DNA of 42,150 bases from positions 1-42,150 of the forward strand of contig JAUYSB010000119.1 of the NCBI GenBank assembly GCA_030696525.1. Reading direction: 5' to 3'. The notes beneath the pieces were generated by a model. The model ran no database searches. It saw only the letters and a list, made by a program, of their open reading frames with translations, and was not told where the DNA came from. This document shows positions 8,725 to 17,898 of this stretch, one piece after another. The position numbers were made by a program, and so were the translations under genes. This DNA comes from Hydrogenophaga sp. (lineage in GTDB: Bacteria; Pseudomonadota; Gammaproteobacteria; Burkholderiales; Burkholderiaceae_C). The stretch's first letter is position 1. Each line of letters opens with the position of its first letter.

Positions 8725-9486
8725 TTACCGAACCTGCGCGGTGTACTGAAAGGCAAAGGCGTCACCCAGTGTGGTGCGCAACTCAACGCACTGGTTGCTC
8801 ATGTCGAAGGCCTTGCGCTGCACCCGAACGCAGGGGTGTGCGGTGTCCAGCTCAAGCCGTCTGGCGTCGGCGCTGTTGAGCAGTTCAAAACTCAGCTCGT
8901 CCTGCGCGCGCAAGATCACCACGCCACAGACCCGCTGGTACATCGGGTAGAGCAGGTCGTCCCAGTCCTTGGGGTTGGATTCGGCCAGGGCGTCAAAGCG
9001 TGGCAGGCCCAGTACCAGGTGCTCCAGCAGACAGGGCCGGCCGTGCAGTGAGCGCATGCGCTCCACCTGCAGCACGCTGCCACCTGTGGGCAGGCCCAGC
9101 GCGTCGGACTCGTCGGCATCAGCCAGACGTCGTTTGACGCGCAAGATGCGCGATTGCGGCACGGGCTGGTCTTCACTGCCGTGGCGAAACCGGAAGAATC
9201 TCATCATCGACGCACCACCCAGGCCGGCCTTGACATAGGTGCCTTTGCCGTGTTGCCGTTCGAGCAGGCCTTCTGCCACCAGCAGGGCCAGTGCCTGGCG
9301 TATCGTCCCCAGCGCCACCCCATGGGTCTTGGCCAGCAGGGCCTCAGGTGGAATCGGCTCGCCGGGCGGCCACTCGCCCTGGACGATGCGCGACCGCATG
9401 CCGGCCGCCAGCCAGCCGTAGCGGCTCTGGCCTGGTTCGGGTTCGCTTTCTGGTGCCACCGGCAGGCTGGTCGGTGTGATTTTCAT
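8725..9486 (-). CDS. GntR family (HutC/UTRA subgroup) transcriptional regulator
   Basis: This 253-residue regulator has a winged helix-turn-helix around residues 25-95 (PPGEPIPPEALLAKTHGVALGTIRQAL, then GLLERQHGKGTYV) and a C-terminal UTRA ligand domain from about residue 105 (SRILRVKRR to the end). The ATG at 9486 has an AGAGGA ribosome site about nine bases upstream, which supports this start over an internal ATG. That ribosome site lies inside the nested inverted repeats at 9492-9511, so the protein could autoregulate. Its coding start is only about 34 bases from that of the divergent amidohydrolase. It likely senses the substrate of the adjacent Bug receptor and hydrolase. Confidence 0.9.
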   Translation of the reverse strand: MKITPTSLPVAPESEPEPGQSRYGWLAAGMRSRIVQGEWPPGEPIPPEALLAKTHGVALGTIRQALALLVAEGLLERQHGKGTYVKAGLGGASMMRFFRFRHGSEDQPVPQSRILRVKRRLADADESDALGLPTGGSVLQVERMRSLHGRPCLLEHLVLGLPRFDALAESNPKDWDDLLYPMYQRVCGVVILRAQDELSFELLNSADARRLELDTAHPCVRVQRKAFDMSNQCVELRTTLGDAFAFQYTAQVR

Positions 9487-9491
9487 TGATT

Positions 9492-9511
9492 TAGTCCTCT
9501 AGATGACTAGA
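9492..9511. promoter_or_regulatory. Nested inverted repeats, candidate GntR operator
   Basis: Two overlapping perfect inverted repeats occupy most of the tiny gap between divergent genes: TAGTC-N8-GACTA (9492-9509) and TCTAG-N4-CTAGA (9498-9511). They cover the ribosome site of the GntR gene and lie 10-30 bases before the hydrolase start. Dimeric binding by the adjacent GntR/UTRA protein is inferred from symmetry and position only. Confidence 0.55.
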
Positions 9512-9520
9512 ATATACGAC

Positions 9521-10318
9521 ATGAACAGCAACCTGTCAAAACCAGTTGTCGATACCCACTTCCACGTGTTCAACGCGGGCGATGGCCTGCCCGGTGCGCG
9601 CTACAAGCCGGCCTATCCTGCCTCGCTCAGCGACTGGCAAGGGCTGAGCCAGGCCGCTGGCGTGGGGCGTGGTGTGCTGGTGCAAACCAGCTTCATGGGC
9701 ACGGACAACAGCCGCCTCTTGCACGAACTGGCGGCCGAGCAGGACCGCCTGCGGGGGGTGGTGGTGGTGGCGCCGGATGTCGATCCGGCGTTGCTGCGGC
9801 AATGGCATGTGGGTGGCGTGCGGGGCATCCGCATCAACCTTGCGGGCGTTGCACATCAGATCCCGCAATGGCGCCAGGCCGACCGCTTGTGGTCGGTGAT
9901 GGCCGAGTTGGGCTGGCATCTGGAGTTGCACACCGATGTGGGGGCTTTGTCGGATGTGTTGAGCCAGCTGCCCGGTGATCTACCGCTGGTGATCGACCAC
10001 ATGGGCAAGCCCGACCGCGCGGCCGCCGACGACCCCACATTCCAATGCGTGCTGCAACGCCGCCACAGGTCCTCGGTCCACGTCAAACTCAGCGGGCCCT
10101 ACCGGCTGGGTGGGCGCCCCGCCCGCGATGTGGCCCGGCTTTGGCTGTCGCTGCTCGGTGAGGACCGTCTGGTGTGGGGCAGCGACTGGCCGTGGACCAA
10201 CCACGAGGCCGAGGTCAACTATGCGGGCCTGCTGAACGCGCTGCGCCATTGGGTCGGCGATGCCGTGGCCGAGAAGGTGCTGCGGGACAACCCCCTGGCG
10301 CTGTACTGGGGGCTGTGA
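9521..10318 (+). CDS. Amidohydrolase family protein (2-pyrone-4,6-dicarboxylate lactonase-like)
   Basis: This 265-residue metal-dependent hydrolase belongs to the amidohydrolase-2 group that includes the lactonase LigI. The metal-binding HxH is at H13 and H15 (DTHFHVF), and the C-terminal catalytic aspartate is about D222 in GSDWPW. A conserved mid-protein His lies in the LELHTD and VIDHMGKP segments. The start at 9521 is chosen because the barrel begins directly after it; an in-frame ATG at 9503 would add six residues inside the palindromic operator region. Neither start has a clear ribosome site. The divergent GntR regulator and Bug receptor suggest that it opens a lactone or cleaves a small amide imported by the receptor. 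The exact substrate is unknown. Confidence 0.83.
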   Translation: MNSNLSKPVVDTHFHVFNAGDGLPGARYKPAYPASLSDWQGLSQAAGVGRGVLVQTSFMGTDNSRLLHELAAEQDRLRGVVVVAPDVDPALLRQWHVGGVRGIRINLAGVAHQIPQWRQADRLWSVMAELGWHLELHTDVGALSDVLSQLPGDLPLVIDHMGKPDRAAADDPTFQCVLQRRHRSSVHVKLSGPYRLGGRPARDVARLWLSLLGEDRLVWGSDWPWTNHEAEVNYAGLLNALRHWVGDAVAEKVLRDNPLALYWGL

Positions 10319-10369
10319 GCCGCAGCCGATAAGGGCGCTGCCCCGGCTTCAGCGCGCGGTTGGCTTTTT

Positions 10370-11539
<1,170 letters not shown>

Positions 11540-11634
11540 GGTGGCGCGGCGGTGGGAGGCTGAGGCCGCGAGTATCGGTTTGGCCGCCAGCCGCCGTCTG
11601 TCACCACCGGGTCAGATGCGGTGCGGGCCCCAGC

Positions 11635-12258
11635 TCAGCCCGCGTGGTCCATCGCATGGTGGTAGATGGCACGCCCCTGCGGGTAGCAGCTGCAGCTGGC
11701 TTTCTGCAGCGCGGGCCGGTCGGCAATGTAGATGTGCCCGCGGTGGTAGGTGATCAGGCCTTGCGCCTGCAGCTGGCCGGCCGCTTCGGTGACGCCGGCG
11801 CGCCGCGCGCCCAGCATCTGGGCCAGGTGCTCGTGGGTCAGCCACAGGTCGCGCGAGCGCAGGCGGTCCTGGCTCATGAGCAGGCAACGCGCCGGCCGGT
11901 TGGGCAGGGCGTGGAAGTGGCTGCACACAGACTGCAGGGCCAGCTGGCGCAGCTCCACGTACAGGTAGTGGCCCACCAGCCGCAGCAGCTGCGGGTGGTC
12001 GCGGCCATGGCGCGCCAGCCGGGTGGCCTCGATTTTCCAGGCCATGCCGCCGGCACTCACCTCGGCGCCGCAGGCCGACACAAAAATGCCCAGCGCGCAG
12101 GCGCCGCCGTACACGCCTTCGTGCCCGGTCAGGCCCAGGTTGAGGCGCTTGCCGTCCAGCGTGGGCGCCAGCAGCGAGATCATGCAGCTGGTCGGAAAGT
12201 AGGCGTGGGTTTGTGGCGCGCCGCTGTCGCCCAGCACGGTGGACGGGCTCAGCTCCAC
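11635..12258 (-). CDS. Crp/Fnr family regulator, N-terminus lacking a normal start codon
   Basis: The GTG at 12258 gives 207 residues with a cyclic-nucleotide-binding-like beta-roll (HAYFPTSCMISLL to about residue 100) and a C-terminal Crp-type helix-turn-helix (LTHEHLAQMLGARRAGVTEAAGQL, then GLITYHRGHIYI). The frame stays open upstream to a TGA at 12385-12387, and the extra codons read like the family's usual N-terminus (ALGNRLLKRLAPHDRQ). No ATG, GTG or TTG exists in that part. The natural start position carries ATC (12337-12339), with a GAGAAAG ribosome-site-like run before it. So the gene may use a rare start, may have lost its ATG, or may be read from 12258 as a shortened protein. The target is unknown. 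Confidence 0.7.
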   Translation of the reverse strand: MELSPSTVLGDSGAPQTHAYFPTSCMISLLAPTLDGKRLNLGLTGHEGVYGGACALGIFVSACGAEVSAGGMAWKIEATRLARHGRDHPQLLRLVGHYLYVELRQLALQSVCSHFHALPNRPARCLLMSQDRLRSRDLWLTHEHLAQMLGARRAGVTEAAGQLQAQGLITYHRGHIYIADRPALQKASCSCYPQGRAIYHHAMDHAG

Positions 12259-12387
12259 CAGCTCGGCCTGGGTGAGCAGGCCCTGCCGGTCGTGTGGCGC
12301 CAGCCGTTTCAGCAGTCGGTTGCCCAGGGCGTGGTTGATACAGGCTTTCTCAACCGGCCTGGCGGCCCGTGGGGGAGGGGGCCGTCA

Positions 12388-12660
12388 GGTGGTGGGTGTG
12401 GAAGCCTGTGGCGCGGCGGCCGGCACACATCGGCGCAGCGGCGCGCGCGATGGCGGGTGGGTGTTGCATTCGCATGTCCTTGGGCCTGCCCCGGGGCGGG
12501 GCGGGACAGGCGCCCGGCAATGGGTGCGCTGCCCAAGGGCATTCTGCGGAGGAAAAGGGCCGGAATCGGTCAGCGTACGGTGCCGTACACAGCCGGTTGA
12601 CGGCGCCGTTTGAGGGGTGTCAGACGCGGTCGCGCAGATCAGGTGTCGCGGCGCGCTGTT
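12388..12660. other. Non-coding gap upstream of the Crp/Fnr-like gene
   Basis: Together with the N-terminal extension of the Crp-like frame, 12259-12660 is the longest stretch without a confident gene. It is very GC-rich with G-runs near 12370 and 12490. The only structure I see is the palindrome at 12575-12588. The small open frames here have no family resemblance. Confidence 0.5.
12575..12588. promoter_or_regulatory. Perfect palindrome GTACGG-TG-CCGTAC, candidate operator
   Basis: A 14-base element with two perfect 6-base arms lies between the end of the 2-aminobenzoate operon and the Crp/Fnr-like gene. Its size and symmetry suit a dimeric Crp/Fnr-type protein, and autoregulation is the simplest reading. 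There is no T-run beside it, so it is not a terminator. Confidence 0.45.
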
Positions 12661-13053
12661 TCAGTCTGGCACCACGGCCGTGACCTCGATTTCCACCTTG
12701 GCGCGGTCTTCCACCAGGGCGGCCACTTCCACGGCGGTCATGGCGGCGTTGAAGCTGCCGATCAGCTCCTTGAAGGCCCGTCCGATCTCGGGGTAGGCGG
12801 CCACGTATTCCTGTTTGTCGGTGACGTACCAGGTCATGCGCACGATGTGTTCGGGCTTGGCGCCGCCAGCGGTCAGCACGTCAACGATGTTTTGCAGCGC
12901 CTGGCGCACCTGGCCGGCCATGTCGTCGGTGTGGAACACGCCTTGGGCGTCCCAGCCGATCATGCCGGCCACAAACACCATGCGGCCACGGGCGGTGACG
13001 CCATTGGCATAACCACGGGGGCGGGGCCAGCCGGGGGGAAGCAGAACTTGCAT
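12661..13053 (-). CDS. RidA (YjgF/UK114) family enamine/imine deaminase-like protein
   Basis: This 130-residue protein matches the RidA fold, a small trimeric enzyme that hydrolyses reactive enamines and imines to ketones plus ammonia. Recognisable are PRGYANGV near the N-terminus, VAGMIGWD, the alternating helix segment QVRQALQNIVDVLTAGG and the C-terminal strand VEIEVTAVVPD. The position of the RidA arginine (usually about R105) is occupied by a VEV..LVEDRAKVEIE segment, so canonical chemistry is not guaranteed. It is the last gene of the seven-gene operon, 11 bases after the thioesterase gene. In that context it may release ammonia from the amino-cyclohexene intermediate of 2-aminobenzoyl-CoA breakdown; this is inference. 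Confidence 0.88.
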   Translation of the reverse strand: MQVLLPPGWPRPRGYANGVTARGRMVFVAGMIGWDAQGVFHTDDMAGQVRQALQNIVDVLTAGGAKPEHIVRMTWYVTDKQEYVAAYPEIGRAFKELIGSFNAAMTAVEVAALVEDRAKVEIEVTAVVPD

Positions 13054-13064
13054 GTTGTCTCCAG

Positions 13065-13487
13065 TCAGGGAAGGTTCAAAAAACGGGATTCGATGGCCTG
13101 GCGCACATCGTCGGGGGCGGGTATGGGCTTGTGCGTGTCCAGGCTGGTGAAGACCAGCACCTTGTGCGCCTTCATGCGCAGCTCGTCGCCGGCGCGGATG
13201 TCGAAATCGAGCGAAAACGAACTGCGGCCCAGGTGCTTGAGCTGCAGGCCGATGCGCACCTCGTCACCGGGGCGGCTGATGGCGGTGAAGTCGCATTCCA
13301 GCCGCACCGTGGGCGTGCCCACGCGGCGCGGCCCCAGCAGCTCGGCGTAGCTCACGCCCAGGCCTTCGGTGAACCAGTCCTCCAGGTGGCCGTTGAGCAT
13401 CACCAGGTACTGCGGAAAATAGACGATGCCGGCCGGGTCGCAATGCCCAAAGCGGATGCGCAGGGGCTTTTCAAAGCGCGGGTTCAT
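13065..13487 (-). CDS. Hotdog thioesterase, 4-hydroxybenzoyl-CoA thioesterase family
   Basis: This 140-residue single hotdog-fold thioesterase has the signature of Pseudomonas-type 4-hydroxybenzoyl-CoA thioesterase: FGHCDPAGIVYFPQY near the N-terminus with the catalytic aspartate at D17. Its length equals the family norm. Its start overlaps the ligase stop by four bases, giving tight coupling. In a CoA-dependent aromatic pathway it probably acts as a safety valve, releasing CoA from dead-end aroyl-CoA esters so the CoA pool is not trapped. It could instead take part in the main route. The substrate is inferred from context only. Confidence 0.9.
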   Translation of the reverse strand: MNPRFEKPLRIRFGHCDPAGIVYFPQYLVMLNGHLEDWFTEGLGVSYAELLGPRRVGTPTVRLECDFTAISRPGDEVRIGLQLKHLGRSSFSLDFDIRAGDELRMKAHKVLVFTSLDTHKPIPAPDDVRQAIESRFLNLP

Positions 13488-15094
13488 GGCGTCTCATGCA
13501 GCTTGAAGCGCTGCAGCTTGCCGGTCTGGGTGCGGGGCAGCTTGTCGACAAATTCAACGGCGCGTGGGTACTTGTAGGGCGCCACGGTCTGCTTGACGAA
13601 GTCCTGCAGCGTCTTGACCATGGCGGCGTCCTGCTCCTGTCCGGGGCGCAGCACCACATAGGCCTTGACGATCTGGCCGCGTTCCTCGTCGGGCACACCG
13701 ATCACCGCACACTCGGCCACCGCCGGGTGGGCCATCAGTGCGTCTTCCACCTCGGGCGCGGCGATGTTGTAGCCGGCCGAGATGATCATGTCGTCGGTGC
13801 GCGCCTGGTAGAAAAAGTAGCCGTCGGCGTCCATCACGTAGGCGTCGCCGGTGAGGTTCCAGCCGTCTTTCACATAGGTTTTCTGGCGCTCGTCGGCCAG
13901 GTAGCGGCAGCCCGTGGGGCCCTTGACGGCCAGCTTGCCAATGGTGCCGGGCGGCACCTCGTGGCCGTTGTCGTCCACCACCTTGGCCTGGTAGCCGGGC
14001 ACGGGTTTGCCGGTGGCGCCGGGGCGGGCGTTGCTCTCGTCGTGCGAGATGAAGATGTGCAGCAGCTCGGTGGCGCCAATGCCGTCGATCAGCTCGATGC
14101 CGGTGGCCTCTTTCCACAGCGCGCGGGTCGATGCCGGCAGGGCCTCACCGGCCGACACACACTTGCGCAGCGGCGTACGGCGCAGCTCGATGCCACGCGC
14201 GGCCAGTGTGCGGTACGAGGTGGGCGCGGTGAACAGCACCGTGGCGTGGAATTCCTTGATGCCGTCGAGCAGCTGCGGCGGGCTGGCTTTTTCCAGCAGC
14301 ACGGTGGAGGCGCCCACCGACATGGGGAACAGCACCAGACCGCCGAGGCCGAAGGTGAAGGCCAGCGGCGGGCTGCCGATGAACACATCGTCTTTGGTGG
14401 GCTTGAGCACGTGTGGCGGCCAGCACTGGCAGATGGCCATGATGTCGCGGTGGAAGTGCATGGTGGCCTTGGGCACACCGGTGGTGCCCGAGGTGAAGCC
14501 CAGCAGGCAGGTGTCGTCGCTGGCCGTGTCCACGTTCACAAAGTGGGGCGAGGCGCGCTCCATGGCCGCTTCCAGGCTGTCGGGGCCGGTGTAGTTGAAG
14601 TGGCGCAGGTGGCGCAGCTGGGGGTTTTCCAGCGCGGTCAGCCGCATTTCTTCGGCCAGATGGGCGTCGCACAGCGCATGCGACACCTTGCCGATCTCCA
14701 CAATCGCCCACAACTCCTTGGCTCGCAGCAGTGGCATGGTGGCCACCGCGATGCCGCCGGCCTTCATCACCGCAAACCAGCAGGCCACCAGCATGGGGTT
14801 GTTGGGCGCGCGCAGCAGAACGCGGTTGCCCGGCACCAGGCCCATGTCCTGCACCAGCACGTTGGCAATGCGGTTGGCCTTGTCCTGCAGATCGGCGTAG
14901 GTCCAGGTCAGGCCCGGTGCCCGTATGCAGACGCGGTCGCCACGGCCGGCGGCCACATGCCTGTCCAGCAGTTCGGTGGCGCAGTTGAGGCGCTCGGGAA
15001 ACCGCAGCGCGGGCAGATCGAAGAGGAACTCGGGCTGTTGGTCGGCCGGCGGCAGGTTGTCGCGGGCAAAGGTGTCAACGTGGGCGGTGGTCAT
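13484..15094 (-). CDS. 2-aminobenzoate/benzoate-CoA ligase-type AMP-binding enzyme
   Basis: This 536-residue adenylate-forming ligase activates an aromatic acid to its CoA ester with ATP, via an acyl-AMP. The start at 15094 has a GGGAG ribosome site and is the first residue of the conserved region. Core motifs are the P-loop FTSGTTGVPKATMHFHRD, the aryl-acid-pocket segment GIGATELLHIFISH, the hinge region TDDMIISAGYNI and the C-terminal catalytic lysine K526 in PRTQTGKLQRFK. The ATELLHIF segment is characteristic of benzoate-type ligases. Neighbouring genes (bifunctional monooxygenase/reductase and beta-oxidation-like enzymes) match the 2-aminobenzoate cluster of Azoarcus evansii, so 2-aminobenzoate is the most likely substrate. 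Confidence 0.9.
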   Translation of the reverse strand: MTTAHVDTFARDNLPPADQQPEFLFDLPALRFPERLNCATELLDRHVAAGRGDRVCIRAPGLTWTYADLQDKANRIANVLVQDMGLVPGNRVLLRAPNNPMLVACWFAVMKAGGIAVATMPLLRAKELWAIVEIGKVSHALCDAHLAEEMRLTALENPQLRHLRHFNYTGPDSLEAAMERASPHFVNVDTASDDTCLLGFTSGTTGVPKATMHFHRDIMAICQCWPPHVLKPTKDDVFIGSPPLAFTFGLGGLVLFPMSVGASTVLLEKASPPQLLDGIKEFHATVLFTAPTSYRTLAARGIELRRTPLRKCVSAGEALPASTRALWKEATGIELIDGIGATELLHIFISHDESNARPGATGKPVPGYQAKVVDDNGHEVPPGTIGKLAVKGPTGCRYLADERQKTYVKDGWNLTGDAYVMDADGYFFYQARTDDMIISAGYNIAAPEVEDALMAHPAVAECAVIGVPDEERGQIVKAYVVLRPGQEQDAAMVKTLQDFVKQTVAPYKYPRAVEFVDKLPRTQTGKLQRFKLHETP

Positions 15095-15113
15095 GGCGTG
15101 GTCTCCCAGGGTG

Positions 15114-16265
15114 TCAGCGTGCCGCTTCTTTGAGCAGTTCGCGGCCGATGATGAGTTGCTGCACTTCGGTCGCACCTTCGTAGATGCGCAGCGAGCGGAT
15201 CTCGCGGTAGAGGCGTTCCACCGGCTGCTCGCTGACCACACCCAGACCGCCGAAGATCTGCACCGCGTCGTCGATGACCTGCTGCGCGTTTTCGGTGGCG
15301 GTGAGTTTGGCCATGGCGGCTTCCTTGGTCACGCTGTGGCCCTGGTCGCGCCTCCAGGCGGCGCGGTAGGTCAGCAGGGCGGCGCTGTCGATCTTGGTCG
15401 CCATCTGCGCCAGCTTGGCCTGGGTGAGCTGGAAGTCGGCCAGCACACCACCAAACATCTTGCGGCTGGTGGCGCGGCTCAGGGCTTCATCCAATGCACG
15501 GCGGGCAAAACCCAGCGAGGCGGCGGCCACCGAGGTGCGGAACACGTCCAGCGTGCGCATGGCCACCTTGAAGCCTTCGCCGGCCGCGCCCACACGCTGC
15601 GTGGCGGGGATGCGGCAGTTGGTGAAACGCAGGCGCGCCAGCGGGTGCGGGGCGATGACGTTGATGCGCTCGGCGATCTCGAAACCCGGCGTGCCGGCCT
15701 CGACGATGAAGGCGCTGATGCCACGTGCGCCAGGCGCTTCGCCGGTGCGGGCGAACACCACGTAGAAGTCGGCAATGCCGCCGTTGGAAATCCATGTCTT
15801 CTCGCCGTTGAGCACGTAGTCGCTGCCGTCGGCCAAGGCCGCGCAGGCCATGGCGGCCACGTCGGAGCCGGCCTCGGGTTCGGACAGGGCAAAGGCCGAA
15901 ATGGCCTCGCCGGTGGCGACCTTGCTCAGGTATTTCTGGCGCTGCTCGGGCGTGCCGTGCAAGGAGATGGCGCCCGAGCCCAGGCCTTGCATGGCAAAGG
16001 CGAAATCGGCCAGGCCGCTGTGGCGGGCCAGGGTCTCGCGGATCACGCAGATGGCGCGTGCGTCCATGGTCTGCGATGACTCGCCCACCGCGTGGCGCAG
16101 CCAGCCGGCCGCCCCCAGCGACTTGACCAGGGCCTTGCATTCGGCGTCCACATCGGGGCCGTGGCCGTGCGGGATGTTCTCGGTCGCCCAGGCGTCCAGG
16201 CTGCGCGCCAGTTCAGCGTGGCGCGGCTCGAAGAAGGGCCAGTCGAGGTAGGTGGTGTCGGCCAT
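15114..16265 (-). CDS. Acyl-CoA dehydrogenase of the 2-aminobenzoyl-CoA operon
   Basis: This 383-residue acyl-CoA dehydrogenase has an intact active site: the FAD/substrate segments [11 protein letters not shown] and [12 protein letters not shown], and the catalytic base glutamate E363 in IYEGATEV. The start at 16265 directly follows the hydratase stop (one-base gap) and has an AAGGGA ribosome site; a longer frame would overlap the upstream gene by about 40 bases. Within the operon it probably introduces a double bond into the non-aromatic ring produced by the bifunctional monooxygenase/reductase, or into the ring-opened chain. That step is not worked out from sequence. Confidence 0.92.
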   Translation of the reverse strand: MADTTYLDWPFFEPRHAELARSLDAWATENIPHGHGPDVDAECKALVKSLGAAGWLRHAVGESSQTMDARAICVIRETLARHSGLADFAFAMQGLGSGAISLHGTPEQRQKYLSKVATGEAISAFALSEPEAGSDVAAMACAALADGSDYVLNGEKTWISNGGIADFYVVFARTGEAPGARGISAFIVEAGTPGFEIAERINVIAPHPLARLRFTNCRIPATQRVGAAGEGFKVAMRTLDVFRTSVAAASLGFARRALDEALSRATSRKMFGGVLADFQLTQAKLAQMATKIDSAALLTYRAAWRRDQGHSVTKEAAMAKLTATENAQQVIDDAVQIFGGLGVVSEQPVERLYREIRSLRIYEGATEVQQLIIGRELLKEAAR

Positions 16266-16266
16266 G

Positions 16267-17118
16267 TCAGTTCCCTTGGAAGACGGGCTTTTGTTTGGCC
16301 ACAAACGCGTGGTAGGCGCGCCCGTAGTCCTCGGTCAGCATGCAGATGGCCTGGGCCTGGGCTTCGGCTTCGATGGCTTGCTCGATGGTCATGGCCCACT
16401 CCTGGTGCAGCATGGTCTTGGTGATGCCGTTGGCAAAACTCGGGCCGGCGGTCAGGTCGGCGGCCAGCTTCTTCGCCTCGGCCAGCAGGGCGTCGGGCTC
16501 GCACAGGCGGTTGAAGAAACCCCAGCGCTCACCCTCTTCGCCGCCCAGGCTGCGGCCGGTGTAGAGCAGCTCGCTGGCGCGGCCCTGGCCAACGATGCGC
16601 GGCAGCATGGCGCAGGCGCCCATGTCGCAGCCGGCCAGGCCGACGCGGTTGAACAGGAAGGCGGTCTTGCTGCGCGCCGTGCCCAGGCGCAGGTCGGAGG
16701 CCATGGCAATGATGGCGCCGGCGCCGGCACACACACCGTCGATGGCGGCCACGATGGGCTGCGGGCACACCCGCATCATCTTGACCAGCTCACCCGTCAT
16801 GCGGGTGAACATCAGCAGCTCGGGGGCTTTCAGGTCGATCAACGGGCCGATGATTTCGTGCACGTCGCCGCCGGAGCAGAAGTTGCCGCCGGCGCCACTG
16901 ACCACCACGGTCTTGACGTCGCTGGCCCACTTCAAGTTGTGGAACAGGTCGCGCAGTTCGGCGTAGCTGTCGAAGGTCAGCGGGTTCTTGCGCTCGGGGC
17001 GGTTGAGCGTGATGGTGCCCACGCCGTCTTTCACTTCCCACAGGAAGTGTTGGGCCTGGTAGCCGGCCAGGGGCTTGTGGTTGCCGGCCAGCAGGGAGGG
17101 GTCGAGAGCTTTGTTCAT
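16267..17118 (-). CDS. Enoyl-CoA hydratase/isomerase (crotonase) family protein
   Basis: This 283-residue crotonase-fold protein carries the oxyanion-hole segments NFCSGGD and [11 protein letters not shown]. The two glutamates used by classical enoyl-CoA hydratase appear to be missing: the first position is Ile/Ala in [12 protein letters not shown], and the second lies in a non-acidic stretch before [14 protein letters not shown]. An aspartate in GCDMGA sits where dienoyl-CoA isomerases hold their third acidic residue. It may therefore be a ring hydrolase or isomerase instead of a hydratase. It lies between the SDR and acyl-CoA dehydrogenase genes (15- and 1-base gaps) and should act on the alicyclic CoA ester. 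Confidence 0.9.
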   Translation of the reverse strand: MNKALDPSLLAGNHKPLAGYQAQHFLWEVKDGVGTITLNRPERKNPLTFDSYAELRDLFHNLKWASDVKTVVVSGAGGNFCSGGDVHEIIGPLIDLKAPELLMFTRMTGELVKMMRVCPQPIVAAIDGVCAGAGAIIAMASDLRLGTARSKTAFLFNRVGLAGCDMGACAMLPRIVGQGRASELLYTGRSLGGEEGERWGFFNRLCEPDALLAEAKKLAADLTAGPSFANGITKTMLHQEWAMTIEQAIEAEAQAQAICMLTEDYGRAYHAFVAKQKPVFQGN

Positions 17119-17133
17119 ATTGAATCTCTTGGG

Positions 17134-17898
17134 TTACATCACTTCGCCGCCGGCCACCGAAATCGATTGACCGGTCACGGCGCTGGCGCCATCGCCGCAC
17201 AACCAGGCCACCGCGTCGGCCACCTGTTCGGGCTGGACCAGCTGGCCCTGCGGGTTGGATTTGACGAATTCGGCGCGGGCTTCTTCGGCGCTGCGGCCGG
17301 TCTTGGCCACCACACGTTCAATGCTCTCGCGCACGATGTCGGTTTCGGTGTAGCCGGGGCACACCGCGTTGACGGTGACACCCTTTTTGGCCATCTCCAA
17401 CGCCAGCGATTTGGTCAGTCCCACCACGCCGTGTTTGGCCGCGCAATAGGCCGACACGTAGGCGTAGCCCACCTGGCCTGCCGTGCTGGCGACGTTGACC
17501 ACACGGCCCCAGCCGCGCGCCACCATGCCGGGCAACACGGCCTGGGTGCAGACCAGGGTGCCGGTGAGGTTGACGCTGAGCATCTGGTTCCACAGCGCCA
17601 GGTCCATCTTGAGAAAGGGCGCGGTCTGGGCCTGGCCTGCGTTGTTCACCAGCACATCGACCGGGCCAAACTTCGCCTCGGCCAGCGCCACGGCCCCGGC
17701 CACCTGGGCCGGGTCGGCCACGTCGGCGCGCACCGCAAACAGGTGTTGTGGGTCGGTGTCGGCCAGGACCTGGACCACGTCGAGCCGGCGGCCCAGCACG
17801 GTCACGTTCAGGCCACGCGCCACCAGGGCGCGGGCGACAGCGGCACCGATGCCTTGGCCACCGCCTGTCACCAGCGCATGACGGCGCGCCGTGCTCAT
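17134..17898 (-). CDS. Short-chain dehydrogenase/reductase (3-hydroxyacyl-CoA dehydrogenase-like)
   Basis: This 254-residue classical SDR has the nucleotide motif TGGGQGIG near residue 11, NNAG, and the catalytic Ser-Tyr-Lys set in [23 protein letters not shown]. The ATG at 17898 overlaps the stop of the bifunctional monooxygenase gene by four bases; the much longer open frame upstream is antisense noise inside that gene. As the second gene of the operon it probably oxidises a ring or chain hydroxyl produced after hydration, in a beta-oxidation-like sequence. Preference for NAD or NADP was not determined. Confidence 0.9.
   Translation of the reverse strand: MSTARRHALVTGGGQGIGAAVARALVARGLNVTVLGRRLDVVQVLADTDPQHLFAVRADVADPAQVAGAVALAEAKFGPVDVLVNNAGQAQTAPFLKMDLALWNQMLSVNLTGTLVCTQAVLPGMVARGWGRVVNVASTAGQVGYAYVSAYCAAKHGVVGLTKSLALEMAKKGVTVNAVCPGYTETDIVRESIERVVAKTGRSAEEARAEFVKSNPQGQLVQPEQVADAVAWLCGDGASAVTGQSISVAGGEVM

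Noticed and set aside
10319-10369. Bidirectional terminator between the amidohydrolase and acyl-CoA dehydrogenase genes
   Set aside because: A T-run is present but the adjacent complementary arms are only about four bases long.
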